64,000 nt of DNA from Megaleporinus macrocephalus (lineage: Eukaryota > Chordata > Actinopteri > Characiformes > Anostomidae): positions 26,875,018 to 26,939,017 of the forward strand of contig CM038708.1 of the NCBI GenBank assembly GCA_021613375.1. The letters are read 5' to 3'. Both the position numbers and the translations under genes were made by a program. The notes under the pieces were generated by a model that saw nothing but the letters and a program-made list of their open reading frames with translations, was not told the DNA's origin and did not search any database. Positions within the stretch are counted from its first letter, which is position 1. Every line of letters begins with the position of its first letter. Of this stretch, positions 10,641 through 22,392 are shown piece by piece.

Positions 10641-11410
10641 AGTTGCATTTGTTATTAGTAGCATTTGTAAAAAAGGAAATCAGCTCAGGACCCCCTGTAC
10701 ATGTTTTCCTTTCCTAAACAAGCTCACAAAGCCTTTGAACAGACTGCATTAAAGAACATGACAAAAAAAATGCTTGTGACTGGACATGCCCATTAGAATC
10801 TATTTCTTACTGCAAGAAAGCCCAGAAAATGAAATTTACAATATGCTTTATCATTACAGCCAACTAATCACTGTATTTCCTCTCCTTTGTATTTCCCTGT
10901 TCAATGGAGCTAATAAATAGAGCAGGCTGCATAAAGAGTTCATCTAAGGATTCACAAGACGTACAACCAATATCATCTCCTTTTCAGTCTGAAAACTTGT
11001 TGTGCCAAAGCCCATCCATCTTTCAGGTTCAACCACATGATGCAACAACAGTTCAGCAAGCTTGTGGAATGTTCCATGTGGAAGAAACAGAGGGAGAAAC
11101 TATACATAGTTTAAGCAAATGGATGTATCAATAACAATAATGTTTTACCAATAGTGTGTATTTAATAACTTTAAATAGAAACAACAAATACAACTTCTAA
11201 CACTGGGACTGAACTAAGTTTCTCACGATGACTCTTGGGGGAACCTTCAGTACTGCTGTTCTATCACTATACATAAACCAGCGTTCCGCTCAACAATACA
11301 GTCAATGTTAAATTTGCGGCAAACGTAATGTAGACTTAAAAAGTACGAGCCATTTTAATTTAATAGGTGGGGAATGTTTTAAAAAAATGAATACATGTGC
11401 AGCACAATTA
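10641..11410. other. Noncoding, unclassified
   Basis: AT-rich spacer; I see no gene, repeat family or motif cluster. The 76-codon frame at 10904-11134 has no domain character. Confidence 0.45.
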
Positions 11411-11420
11411 TGTTGTTTAA

Positions 11421-11810
11421 AATGGACCTGTTATGCTTTCCAATTTTGTCCTTTTCTTTAGTTCATCATGTAACTTGTTGTGCATGTAAACATTTTGCAA
11501 TGTCCAAAGTAACCAAAGAAACTTTTTCCCATGAAAAACACATTTCTCAGTTTCTTATAACACAGAGGCAGAAAAAGTTGGGCCAGAACTTGTAACAGGA
11601 TGCCTCTACTGCTTTAACTAATCAGAACAGAGTGGGCGAGCTGATCAATCAGAGCCCATCAAGGTGTGGGGCTTAAAGACACAGGAGCTCAAATAAGGGT
11701 GAATCCAGATATGCAGATAAAAAATGTTACATGCTCAGAAGCATGTAAATCTATTCGAGCAGACCCAAAACAAAAGAGGTAACCAAGAAAATGAGCATAA
11801 TAGGTCCTTT
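11421..11810. mobile_element. Non-autonomous DNA transposon with TTAA flanks
   Basis: The left end AATGGACCTGTTATG and the complement of the right end, AAAGGACCTATTATG, are matching inverted repeats, and TTAA abuts both (11417-11420 and 11811-11814). A 390-bp element with TTAA target duplications and no transposase gene is a MITE; TTAA duplications are typical of the piggyBac superfamily, although the terminal bases are not the canonical piggyBac ones. The interior is noncoding. Confidence 0.65.
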
Positions 11811-11814
11811 TTAA

Positions 11815-12276
11815 TATGAATATGCATGCTAGGAGGCTAAATCTGATTACTGTCCAATCTATCAGGAATATAAACAGTAATCTGTTTGCTTAATCAAGTC
11901 ACTGAGTTCAAATGAATAATCATCAAATGTTTGAAACAAGTGAACTGCTCTTTAAAGAATTTTGCTTTTAGTAACCGTTTCTATGGCGAGGTGTGTGCGT
12001 GTTTTTCTCCTATCTTGCCAGTTTTGGAGCATTTCGATTCTCAGTGGCCCATCACAGTGTGACAGGAAGCCTAAACGAGGTGGGGAAGGTAAATGAAGTG
12101 ACACACCTTAGCAATCCCACTGTGTGCCCTCTTAAGCACATAAGCGGAGGAATCAAAACAGCAACACCTTATTCACCTGGATAACAAATGGACTATCGCA
12201 AGAAAACTGATTCACAGGGACTCATAGAGGTCAAGCCTTACAACAAATTCCATAGCCTGCGGGAGGTGAGGAGGGG
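11815..12276. other. Noncoding; weak CNE-like block at 12010-12180
   Basis: The 12010-12180 part is unique-looking with moderate GC (GGCCCATCACAGTGTGACAG, CTTAAGCACATAAGCGG). Otherwise AT-rich and featureless. Confidence 0.25.
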
Positions 12277-12282
12277 TTAAAA

Positions 12283-12283
12283 A

Positions 12284-12315
<32 letters not shown>

Positions 12316-12317
12316 AA
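12283..12317. repeat. (GAAA)n microsatellite
   Basis: About nine uninterrupted GAAA units. The minus-strand frames crossing it (phenylalanine/serine-rich) are low-complexity artefacts. Confidence 0.95.
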
Positions 12318-12319
12318 AT

Positions 12320-12990
12320 GTGGTGCATGAGTTAGAGAGAGTGCTACAAGGTGCAGTATCAGAAAATGTGCAAACTGCTCGTTTCCTCGACAACATCCGC
12401 AAACAGCCATCCAAGACAATTAAGAGAACGCTTGGATCGCGGTGGGTAAAAATAAATCTTCCTAGGCCCGGTCCTGCTGTATGATCTGGCGTCTGTGTGC
12501 GGCTCATTTCTGTGTAAATGTAGCACGGCTCGCGCTGTGTTTAAGCCCAGGAGTGGCTGCCTCCTCCTGAGAGGGAGAATCCATCAAACTCTCCCGGGAA
12601 TAGCTTAGCTAGAGCAGCTGCTGCCCCTGTGAGGCAGAAAAAGTGTTGTGGTTGCAGATTGTGTTATTGTAGAGGCTTTTCTCTTCTTCTGCCTCATTCT
12701 TTGCCTTTCTTGCAGTCTCTCGTCTGAACGTACCTATGCGCTATATTTGTCTGCAGTGGCGGTTTTTTTATCATTACGGAGAATGGGGCTTGGGTCATTA
12801 CACAGCTACAATTCAATGCAAATGCTACCGAAATTGCACCGCAGCTACCCCACCCCCAGCTCGTACTTCAGAACAGAAAGCAATTCCGGGCCTTTCTTAT
12901 TAGTGGGGGAATCTTTTCCAAATGGGCCCCGCCGCTAGCCTCGCCCAGCAACAGAGATACATGAGTAAAGCAGAGAAATGACATGCGTGA
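12320..12990. promoter_or_regulatory. Candidate conserved noncoding element
   Basis: A GC-richer, non-repetitive 0.65-kb block. It contains a perfect octamer ATGCAAAT (12816-12823), the POU-factor site, preceded by GGGTCATTACACAGC. Short frames on both strands have no domain support. I infer an enhancer-like CNE; only alignment with other fish genomes can confirm it. Confidence 0.4.
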
Positions 12991-13455
12991 AGAGGGTGTT
13001 CATCACCTCCTAAAGAGCCTTCCTTCTCTCACGTGCACATTAAAGATGTGTAGTCTGTAAGTGTCATGAGTGACTGGACTTCCAATTATGTAGGATATGT
13101 GGAGACTACAGTTACAAACACCAGAAGATAGCACATTACGGTTACACAATATATTGTTTATTAATAGTTTTGCAATGTTGGCCTCTAGCAATACTGATAT
13201 CACACTACTCATAGAGCTTGATTACATCATTAAGAACACACTGCCGCTATTTTCGTAGGCAAGCAGCAACTCTGACTGTGCTGTAACACTGCATGTCTAG
13301 TCACAGATGCTGCAGGTATAGCCAGCAGGTGGGAAAAGATCAATCATAACAGACCAGGATGACCAGTATGAAAAGATAAGTGGACACTTGCAGTTGCCAG
13401 AAAATGCTACCACGATTAGCTTAACCCATAGCTTAACCCATGGATCCGTATGTCA
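12991..13455. other. Noncoding, unclassified
   Basis: Nothing recognised; short frames only. Confidence 0.45.
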
Positions 13456-13720
13456 CACCACCGAAACTTTTCAATATTAAACACAATAAAGCTGTTATTT
13501 GCCAGCATCTTATTATTTAAGGTGGGATGCAACATTTGAATGTCACCGGTGCCATACACATACATAAAACAAATTTCAAACAAAAGACAAGAACGCACAA
13601 GAAATCAACATTATGTCATTGAAATTTCACACGAAAATGGTTATTGAGCAGCTACAAATACTAGAGCGGAGTTAACCAGCCAGTGGAGCTGCCGGACTGT
13701 TGAACACATCTCTATTGCTG
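13456..13720. repeat. Interspersed repeat fragment related to 36.7 kb
   Basis: The words GGAGCTGCCGGACTGTTGAAC (13684-13704) and the following TTGCTGATCT recur at 36721-36741 and after it, and TTTGCCAGCATCTTATTATT resembles the palindromic elements at 36.4 and 46.4 kb. This indicates one dispersed family, perhaps a larger non-autonomous transposon of which those palindromes are the ends. Confidence 0.5.
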
Positions 13721-13860
13721 ATCTAACACTACATCCCAAACAGATTTGTGCAGAACACGTTGAAAAAGTAGTGATGGGTGAATACTGAATACACTGCATT
13801 AAATGAATTTGGTTATGTGTTGAGTAATGTATTCCAGGACAATGCATAAAAAACAACATA

Positions 13861-13908
13861 TTCAGAATACATTTAGAATACATTTAGAATACATTTAGAA
13901 TACATATT
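13861..13908. repeat. 11-bp tandem repeat
   Basis: Four units of an 11-bp repeat, TTAGAATACAT, in direct succession, with a partly degenerate first unit. Confidence 0.9.
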
Positions 13909-13929
13909 GATCAGATGTATGGGGGACAA

Positions 13930-14130
13930 CTCTGCTGTGTAATTTTTATTCAATTCATGCTTTTCCTCGCCGTTACTGGTGGCAGTTTTCTCCATGCAAT
14001 TCTTCTATTAATGTATTTCTCACTGATTCATCGCCTACATTCACTGCTGCGCTCAGAATCCCACTGCTGTTTCATGAGCTAAGCAAACAATTTTCTCATA
14101 AATCTTGTAAACCTGACTTTAAATGGAGAT
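13930..14130. other. Weak CNE-like block
   Basis: Unique-looking with ATTAATG and TTATTCAATT motifs and no repeat hallmark. Low confidence. Confidence 0.25.
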
Positions 14131-15570
14131 AGTTTTGTGATTTTCTATTAATAACATGTATATAACTTGCCTCAAAACACATGCACAAGTTCAGTACAAC
14201 ACTGACGCTAAGCTTATTAATAGTGAAGGTCCATCATCTCTCAAAAATATTAGCTATGCTGAGATTGATAACTGATCATCAAATTGGTTTATCAGTCTAC
14301 TCAAGCTTTAGCACAAACTTCACATGCTCTGTGCTGATTTTAAAGCAGTTAACACACAAGTAGTGATGGTGTTTTAAAGATGGTACATTTTATATGTAGT
14401 GGCTACATGCTCTAAAAAAAAAGTAGCAAGTAACTGTATTTTGAATACCGACTTAACAAAATGTAACCTGGACTTTGAATGCTTATTCCATTTCCACTTG
14501 TGTTCCAATATATTCCAACCCTGATCCCAAACCACACACTACTATACTTCACCTACTGCACTAATGAGTGCGCTTCAAACGTTTTATACTTTCTTTTTTT
14601 TTTTTTACACACTGTTCTGAATAAATTTGGAGCTGCTTTCCCAACCAGTGGCAGGGAAACCATGAGACGTTATCGTGGAGTTGAATTGCAAATCATAAGG
14701 TCTCGATGTTTTAGCCTTTTGTGCCAGTTTTGCTCACAACTCGGGCGGAATGTGTCCGATCTGTGCTTAAAACCGGAGCAAAAGACTTACTACACTGAGC
14801 TCCTAGTGATAAGCAATGAAGACAACATCAGGGAAACAACTGAGCAATGATACAGTTTGTAGTGCACAGTTTATGGGGGATGTGCATGAAAAAACTCAAA
14901 AGAGGAGGAGGATTACATGACATATTTAGATGACATACTCGGCTCTACAATAGGTAGGGTTTGGGTGGTAGTGGTAGCTGATTTTAAAACCAGTCACATG
15001 ATCCAACAGATAAAGCATTTCAGTCCAATATCATCCGTCTGCAGCCAGGGGCATTCCTGTTCTCAGGGCGTTCCTGTTTGCAGGAACACCTACCTCATTT
15101 TCATTGGCTAAAACAAAAACGTCCAATACTTTCGCTTCAACACAGAACCACCCCTCTTCCTCATTGGCTACAATATATGTTCCTTGTTTTCACTAGTTCT
15201 GTTTTCCTGTGGTCTCTCACTTTTCCAGCCGAAGATGCACTTTCGTCACAATAAAAGTGCGCCCTCTACAGTTGAGTTTGATTTAAACAGTATTGTACTA
15301 TATATTTGTCCCTAAGCCATATTTGTTCATTTGGCCATATCTGAACGTCTCCTATTTATCTGGACAATTTCATCACTTTCAGACGTTCAACAAATCATCA
15401 TCATTTACAAAAAAACTGTAGTGTTGATTGATGTTGTGGTGACGTTTTATTTCCAAAGTTAGTCAGAAGCGGCATGACTGACATTTCCAGTCCTTCCAGA
15501 GTCGGTTAATATTATTCGATTTGGTGATTTCACGTTATCTTTGATTGCAGAATTATAGGCAAATATAATG
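14131..15570. other. Noncoding, unclassified
   Basis: Includes a T-run at 14592-14606 and a pair of CATTGGCT words (15098 and 15163) about 65 bp apart. The 123-codon frame at 14479-14850 has no recognisable domain and is treated as chance. No gene seen. Confidence 0.4.
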
Positions 15571-15584
15571 TTAGGTGTGTTGCC

Positions 15585-15665
15585 CAAGGCAACGTCTGTT
15601 TGCCTGGGCAGTGAATCGACCCCCAGTCCGCTGCTCAGTGGGCAGCAGCATTGCTCATTACGCTA
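15585..15665 (-). repeat. tRNA-like remnant (tRNA-derived repeat)
   Basis: Read on the minus strand the segment begins TAGCGTAATGAG, close to an RNA polymerase III A-box, and about 40 bases later has GGGTCGATTCA, close to the B-box GGTTCGANTCC. The interior gives a plausible anticodon-stem-sized stretch, but the acceptor stem does not pair cleanly. It is therefore more likely a decayed tRNA-derived SINE head or tRNA pseudogene than a working tRNA gene. Confidence 0.35.
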
Positions 15666-15669
15666 CAGC

Positions 15670-16982
15670 ACAACAGCAGCATCAAAGTTTTACTAATGCG
15701 TTTTTAAATAGCCTGTATCTAAGAAACGTTTACCGTTCATACACATTTAATATTGTTTTGTAAATATGCTTACTGTAATTTTATCATAAGTTAAAGGGGG
15801 GTTTTGAGCTCAGTGCTTGGTAGAGTGCTTATAAACCCCTTTCACTGTAACACAGTGGATTTTTTTAAAGCACCACCAACATAAAATATGATAAACTACA
15901 CAAATATTCAATAAACAAATGTAGTTCATATCAACTATGTTACTTTTGCCAATAAAGTATGGACTCCTGAACGTTTGGCTATGTTTATTGCAGTAACTTC
16001 ATTAATGTTTAAACATTTCAAATCTCCTATCACACAATAATGTAACTATCACAGTATAATAGTGTTCAATGTAGAAATGATAATGCAAGTGATGCAAAAG
16101 AGTCTCTGTGAATGCAGAACCTGTTTCACCAAACCGGTCCACTCAAACAACAATAACATCATCTTCCATATTGCTTCTTCCTATCTTTTTCTGTCATCTG
16201 TTCTCAAAGCCAGCCTGTGTACCGGCAAAGCCTTTTTGGTATTAAAGCCTGAACCGAGCCTCCACCTCATCCACTTTCAGTCGAGTGAAGTCCAGCCTCT
16301 TCTGAAAAGAGGTTCTGCTGCCAGGTCACTGGCCATGTGATCTGCCAGCTCAGGGAAAGGGGGGAAAATGCATTTGTGGAAAATATTGGAAAAATATTGT
16401 TCTGTGTCTGTGTGTAAACATTGTTTCTGGCTTTCTCTCCAGAGACAAAGAAGGTCTCCACCTGGGACTGAGCAACAGAGGCTCAGAGAAACTGACACAA
16501 CACAGTGAATGCCTTATGATGCTCAATAAAAGAAAAGTCATGGAATAAAAGACAGCGTATCAATGCCTTCCTTTGGCACGTCTGATGCAGTTCTTTCAAG
16601 GTTTTCCCATTCTAACAGAGAAATAAGAAAAAGGAGGAGTGATGAAACAAACATTTCAACTGTGCTTCCCAATAGGGAGATCAAAAATGAGCTTTTATAA
16701 AAAGAAGCACTTTAACAGATTTCTCTCATGATTTCCTGGATTTAATGAAGTAGTCAGTTACAAAGATTTTTGTACAGCTGTGATTTTCAATTAGTTACAT
16801 TTTTGGGGAAAAACATTTCCTTATTACTGCCCTACACGTGACCATAGCTACATATCATCACAAAATAATCTCTATTTGTTTCAGTTTTTAAGGTTTGAGT
16901 AGATTAGCTGTCCTGTACAGGGTGTAAACATCATGGAGGGAGCAATAGCAATCTTCCAAAGTTGCTTAGAATAAAATGTTGT
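15670..16982. other. Noncoding, unclassified
   Basis: Several overlapping short frames on the minus strand between 16267 and 16541 reflect a locally stop-poor stretch and not a gene. No repeat family recognised. Confidence 0.4.
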
Positions 16983-16984
16983 TA

Positions 16985-17738
16985 TGGCCCCATTTCCAAA
17001 AAAATGTAAACACTGTACCAAAATATTTAAATAAAAGCACAATATAACGATGTGCAAATCATTTAAATCCCATATATCATTGAATATAGTACAAACTGAA
17101 TATCTTACAGACTGGTGAGACTGGTGGAACCCCAAATCTCACAAAGAATACATTGAAAACTGCACAGGCAAATGGTGCAACAATCCAAGAATAATGTTTC
17201 TTGGGAATTTCATCATCTACGATATATAACATTAAAAGATTAAGAAAATCTGGAGAATGGTTAGTATTTGTATGCCAGTGACAAGACTGAAGGCCAACAC
17301 TGGATGCCTGTGATCTTCGTGCTAAAGTTGGCACTGTATTAAAAGAGACACGGTTTGTTGCTGTTCTACAGATGCAAGTTAAAACTCTACCATGCCAAAA
17401 AGAAACCATATATAAACAGGATGCAGAAACACTACCACCTTCTCTGGACTGGGTACATTTAAGATGGACTAGAAAAGTGTCCAGTGGTCTGACGAATCAA
17501 ATTTTGGAGCAACATGTGCTTTTTCAGGGAAGGTCTTGTTTATTTCAGCAAGACAATGCCAAACCAAATTCTGCACATATTAAACAGAATGACTCCACAG
17601 CAAGACAGTCTGGGTGCTAAACTGGCCTGGCTGAGGTGTTATTTTCAATTAAATACAGGGTTTAAATGATTTGAAAATCATTGGATTCTGTTTTTCTTTA
17701 CATGTTGTCCAGCTTTCCAGCTTTTTGGAAACGGATTG
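16985..17738 (+). mobile_element. Tc1/mariner transposon, internally deleted (family 4)
   Basis: The termini, CCCATTTCCAAAAAAATG (starting a few bases in from 16985) and the complement of CAATCCGTTTCCAAAAAG (ending 17738), are inverted repeats, with TA at 16983-16984 and 17739-17740. Inside each end is a second palindromic pair (GTGCAAATCATTTAAATCC near 17051 and AATACAGGGTTTAAATGATTTG near 17652). At 754 bp it is roughly half of a full member. The family is a very common teleost one, recognised from its ends and from the transposase words. Confidence 0.85.
17160..17635 (+). pseudogene. Tc1/mariner transposase remnant (family 4)
   Basis: Pieces of a DDE transposase lie in forward orientation with several stops. 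The order is a DNA-binding domain remnant (KRLRKSGE-like words near 17235), an MQVKTLPCQK segment (17372), the first catalytic region recognisable as WSDESN-like near 17480-17500, and the second catalytic region FQQDNAKPNSAH near 17552. The last acidic residue region (normally SPDLSPIEN) is deleted; the sequence jumps from LNWPG to the terminal repeat. Non-functional. Confidence 0.8.
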
Positions 17739-17739
17739 T

Positions 17740-18230
17740 ACATGAACACATTTTTTGCCTTTCCTTGTAAAATAACCACTCTGGGGATACTTTGAATACA
17801 CTCCACCCTTAGGGAGATTAGGTGAACTTTCTAAAAGATTTAATTTGCTGAAAAAACTCATTTGCAATGAGTAATTGACTTTATGTGTACATGTGCTTTG
17901 AAGTGATTGTGAGCATTCCGTGCTGTACTAAGGCTCAGCTCGAGTTCATGTTTCTTACAGCTGAATAAATAACTACACACAAACATCACAATGAACATCA
18001 ACAAATGACTGTGCCTTTTCTTTGAACTTGCCACAGGAATCATAAATATACATCACACGCATGATCATAAATATACATCATGAACATTACATCGGTAGGG
18101 TTGTTGCGACTGGTATATGCTAACTAGCTTTTGCCTTCAAACAATCGTCTGTACGTTTCACGCAAACACTGGGATTGTTTCTGCATGTGATTGATATACT
18201 GCCTAGTCTATAGAGGCTTTTTCTCTCTAG
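17740..18230. repeat. Noncoding, with a short tandem duplication (18038-18086)
   Basis: ATCATAAATATACATCA is repeated with a period of 24-25 bp at 18038-18086. The rest of the interval is AT-rich and unclassified. Confidence 0.6.
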
Positions 18231-18730
18231 CTTATACTTTCCTCACACAAATTGCATCTGAAACCCAGGGTCTCAGACGCCTCTCTACCGAAATCAAAGA
18301 GACCCCCCCCCTCCTGTAATTAGGGCCCATTCTTTGATGGGAACTTAGTAGGAATAAGAAACAGTCCACATCAATAATTAAGTGGAAAAACAACAACAAA
18401 CACAACAACCACAGAAACTAGAAATTATGCCACAGTTTTCTGCTCTTTGACGCTTATCACAGACACACGTCGGCAACAAGTACAGCATCGATCCTGAAGT
18501 GCTCTCCCAATGTGTTTTGCCCTGTCAAAAAATCTAGAGCAGCCTCCTCACACAGCCGTAACATTCCCTGACCTCACGTCTACGAGCAGAACTTGACGGC
18601 TTTTGATGAGGCCACTGAGACACCACTGTAAAAATGCTAGATCTGTCCGTATGTACTCTAAGTTCTCCCTCTGCCCAATTTCTGTACAACTCACTGTCTG
18701 ACAGATAGTGAGAGAGGCTGAGATAGCTCA
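18231..18730. other. Weak CNE-like block
   Basis: Moderate-GC, non-repetitive stretch with a C-run (18303-18311) followed by CTGTAATTAGGGCCC. No coding character. Listed as a weak regulatory candidate only. Confidence 0.25.
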
Positions 18731-20189
18731 AGATATTTTCACACTATACTCCATGTATTATGATATTTCAGTTTACTGACGTTTAATAATACACAGCGGG
18801 CCAGATTCATTAAACTAAGAAGTAGTGGTTAAACATGTCATTCTCTATGCATAACCTTGGTAACAGCCAATCAAAAGCCTCATGTTAACGAGCTAATGCA
18901 TATTTATGGACGATGCTCAGCACTTTTAAGTGTTACCTAGGAGTAAACATAAAAAGCCTTTGGAACAACTGCAGCAACAAAAAATAGCAAATAATTGTGG
19001 ACCATATCACTGCAATACAAAATGCATCAAGAATTGGTTATGTACGCATATTTTGTGGATATCTTTATGACCACTGAAGTTTGGAATGATTATAAGAGAT
19101 AAGTAAATCAGCATCTCATTCAGCTTAAACATTCGGTTTAGGTGGTATTATAACGTTTATGTTGGTATGAAAAAGTGTTCTCATATGCAAAAGGGTAAAT
19201 ATCAGTCATGTCTGGTAGCAAATGTGTGCAACTAGTGTGCAAATTTGAGTTTTCAAAAATATCTGTAATACCCTCTATAATACCAATGATAGACCTAAAC
19301 ATAGAAAACTGGAGAAATACTAATAATTAGTGCACATGGGAATTTTATGATATTTTGCAGGCACACTGGTATAAACAAATACTGCAACTACTCCATGTTC
19401 CAATAAATAATATACTGTGGTTTTGTTTTATACTGTTGACACCAGCCAATCAATAAAAAATACAAAACACAAAGCTGGCACAGTTCACTGCAGTAATAAA
19501 CCATTAAAATCAGTTATTTTAGGACCATCATCACACTGCACAATTACATGAATCTACTACAGAGTGGGAGTAGTGAACGCCACCTACGTGCACAGCCATT
19601 GGCTTACAAGATGCCGTTATATGCTACTGTTTTATTGGCTCCCTACCAAAACATCTGCATGAATTAGTTTGCACTTGATGTAAATTATATGTAAATGAGG
19701 TACTGGTAGGCTGGTGCTTGATTTCAGGTGCTGACCCTGATTTATCAATCACGATCAAACTTCTACTTGTTTTCAAGTTTCATGAATCGCAGGGAGAGAG
19801 TTGTGTGTATGTCATTAAGGGAGATCAAACCTGCGCCCTTTTACACCACTTTTACCAGTTTTACTCCTAATTTTCAGTCATTAACAGTTCTATACTCTAG
19901 CCAAGTCTCCTGCTATCATTTGATGCTACCAAGGGAAGGCAAAGGCTAGTACATGTTTCCTCTGAGATATCAGAAGCCAGCCACCACATCTTTTCAACTT
20001 CATTTGACACCTCAACAAGCTTCAAGGAAAATTCCGGCCTTGACTAGCATCATGCTGAGTGAGTGAGAGAAGTTAAGTCAGTTAAGTAAGCTCAGTAAGG
20101 TCTGGCACCGCCAGGGACCGAACTGGAATTCTCATGAGAGTAGGATCAACTTTTAGCCTCCATGAAGCTACACACTGTACGAATGTACA
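18731..20189. other. Noncoding, unclassified
   Basis: AT-rich. The stretch 20090-20165 (GGTCTGGCACCGCC to GCCTCCATGAAGC) looks like a fragment of a repeat that adjoins the minisatellite. No gene recognised. Confidence 0.4.
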
Positions 20190-20652
20190 TCCTATGCATC
20201 ATTACATTCAGTGATTACATCCATTACATTTATTACATGCAGTGATTCATTACATATTGTGATTCAATGCATCAGTGATTCAGTACATCCGGTAATTTAT
20301 TACATCCAGTGATTCATTAAATCCAGTGATTCATTACATCCAGTGATTCATTACATCCAGTGAATCATTACCTCCAGTGAATCATTACCTCCAGTGAATC
20401 ATTACATCCAGTGATTCATTGCATCCAGTGAATCATTACATCCAGTGATTCATTCCATCCAGTGATTCATTAAATTTAGTGATTCATTACATCCAGTGAT
20501 TCATTAAATTTAGTGAATCATTACATCTGGTGATTCATTACATTCTGTAATTCATTGCATTCAGTGATTCGTATACATCCAGTGATTCATTACATCTAGC
20601 GAATCATTACATCCTGTTATTCTTTACATCTAGTGATTCATTACATCTGGTG
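20190..20652. repeat. 17-bp minisatellite, about 27 copies
   Basis: Direct repeats of the 17-mer ATTCATTACATCCAGTG with scattered substitutions (TCATTAAAT, CCTCCAGTG, GAATCATT variants) run for about 460 bp. Variant units are interspersed, indicating an old array homogenised by slippage or unequal exchange. The array's right border and flank recur at 22.15-22.39 kb. Confidence 0.95.
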
Positions 20653-20795
20653 AAACAGTGACAATGTCAGGATTTAAGCTCAAACTCTTAACAATAAATA
20701 GCTGGCAGCTACTCCATGTGGGATCTCTGTCTCACTCACTTTTTATAAAACCTATTCTACAAGCACTGATATTGCCCACGACATGCTCAGAAAAG
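20653..20795. repeat. Flank of minisatellite shared with 22.2 kb
   Basis: Starting with AAACAGTG and ending near ACATGCTCAGA, this segment aligns with 22230-22392. Shared words include GTCAGGATTTAA, CATGTGGGATCTCTGTCT and CCCAC(G/T)ACATGCTCAGA. Array plus flank therefore form one composite repeat. Confidence 0.75.
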
Positions 20796-20989
20796 TTTAG
20801 TGTGACAAAATGTAATGGGATCACAATATCATGTCATCCTATTACCCATCCCTACTCTACACCCCTCCCCCGACCCTCAGAGAAGAAAATAAAAGCATAT
20901 ATTAGCTAACAAAAACTCACATTCAGAAACACAAGCGCTACATTTAGGCAGGGGAATACAAATTAACCTGAGGTGCCATCAGCAATCAA

Positions 20990-21660
20990 GCCTAATTTCA
21001 ATAACATTGTGTTTCATATTCGTGTGCATTCCCATTAGCGTAATCAAGCGACAACAAAATGTTTTCCTGCCTGATAATAGCGCCGGCGTCCCATGCGCAT
21101 GAGGAAATTACAGGGAGACACGAGTCCAGATTGCATTTGGAGACTCCCGTCAACAGCAGATAAACCAACCTGCAGGACCACTGATAGCCCACCCTGATCT
21201 GATTTGAGACAAGGGGGACACTGGAGTCGCAAACTCAGCGATGCCCGTCAAAAACCCTCCAAAGCAAAAAATCGATTACTTTTGTCTGGCCACTGCGCCC
21301 TAACCGTGTTATCTCTCTAATGATGCGGTGGCCACCTTTTGGAGACGCTGCATTAATATTCCCTTTGGCATGCATCATCAACACAGGACACAGAACACGG
21401 CGTCCACGGGCGACGATAAAAGAAACTGCTGCATCAAGGGAGCTGCCTGAAGAGATAAACTTGGATCACTCATCCAAGGCCAACCCTGCGGCTTGTTAGC
21501 CCTTTTCATTTCATCCCGACTAAAATACCTTTTCACTGGCTCTAGCCTCAGAACACTGGATTGCTTTTGCTTACGTGGCTCAAAAACTGGGAGGAAATGG
21601 GCTCCACTTAATAATCGATATATATGGATGATTCTAGTGTTTTTCATTAGAGCACAAAAA
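20990..21660. promoter_or_regulatory. Candidate conserved noncoding element
   Basis: GC-richer block with no repeat hallmark. It has an ONECUT/CUT-like ATCGATTA (21271-21278), a homeodomain-type GCGTAATCAAGC near 21040, and CTGCATTAATATTCCC near 21350. It lies exactly between the two related minisatellite loci. Frames on the minus strand (for example 21378-21647) have no domain support. The enhancer-like reading is an inference. Confidence 0.42.
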
Positions 21661-22147
21661 GTTTAATTAATTACAGAAATACTTACACACTGATTTTCAG
21701 ACTTTGGGACACATTTACGTCAAAACAGCGGGATCTAACTGCCCACTCTAAAATGCAGGGGTGCAGCTAAAATAAGGCTCTGCCTTTGCCACCAGTCCGA
21801 TGATTCAATGCTGGCTTAACAAACCTCATCATGGCCTCATCATTTCCCCTCAGGGAACTCCCCAGCGCCATCTTAAAAGCTATTTACTTTCTTCAATAGC
21901 TTAACTGAAGAGTGTAGTATGGGCTGTCAGATGAGTGATGGGTCAAGCGAACACCTGTGTTGACTTCAGCAGGAGATCTTGCCCAAATCTTTCTTTTTTC
22001 AAATCAGTGGCAAACAAATGTGTTAATAAGGTAACAGAAACATGCAATTGAAAATGTTTAACATATATCAAAAACAAAACATTTGATTTGCTGGGCTGTA
22101 AGTACTCCAGCTGTTTTGTGTAACTGCTAATGCAACTAACCATCCTG
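21661..22147. other. Noncoding, unclassified
   Basis: Moderate-AT spacer with no gene or repeat recognised. Confidence 0.4.
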
Positions 22148-22148
22148 G

Positions 22149-22392
22149 GATTCATTACATTCAGTGATTCATTACATCCTGTGAATCATTACATTTAGTG
22201 ATTTATTACATCCAGTGATTCATTACATCCGGTAAACAGTGCCAAAGTCAGGATTTAAACTCACACACTATTGACAATTACAAGCTACAAATTGCTAACA
22301 GCTACATCATGTGGGATCTCTGTCTAAATCTATTTTTTATGAAAGTTTTTTTATGTTCATGAAGCGCTAATAATGCCCACTACATGCTCAGA
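22149..22392. repeat. Second minisatellite locus with shared flank
   Basis: Five units of the same 17-mer (22149-22233) are followed by the flank homologous to 20653-20795. The divergence between the two flanks is substantial (gaps and many substitutions), so the duplication is old. Confidence 0.85.

Noticed and set aside
20190..20652. Regular repeats considered as a CRISPR array
   Set aside because: The 17-bp units are directly contiguous without unique spacers, and the DNA is vertebrate; it is a minisatellite.
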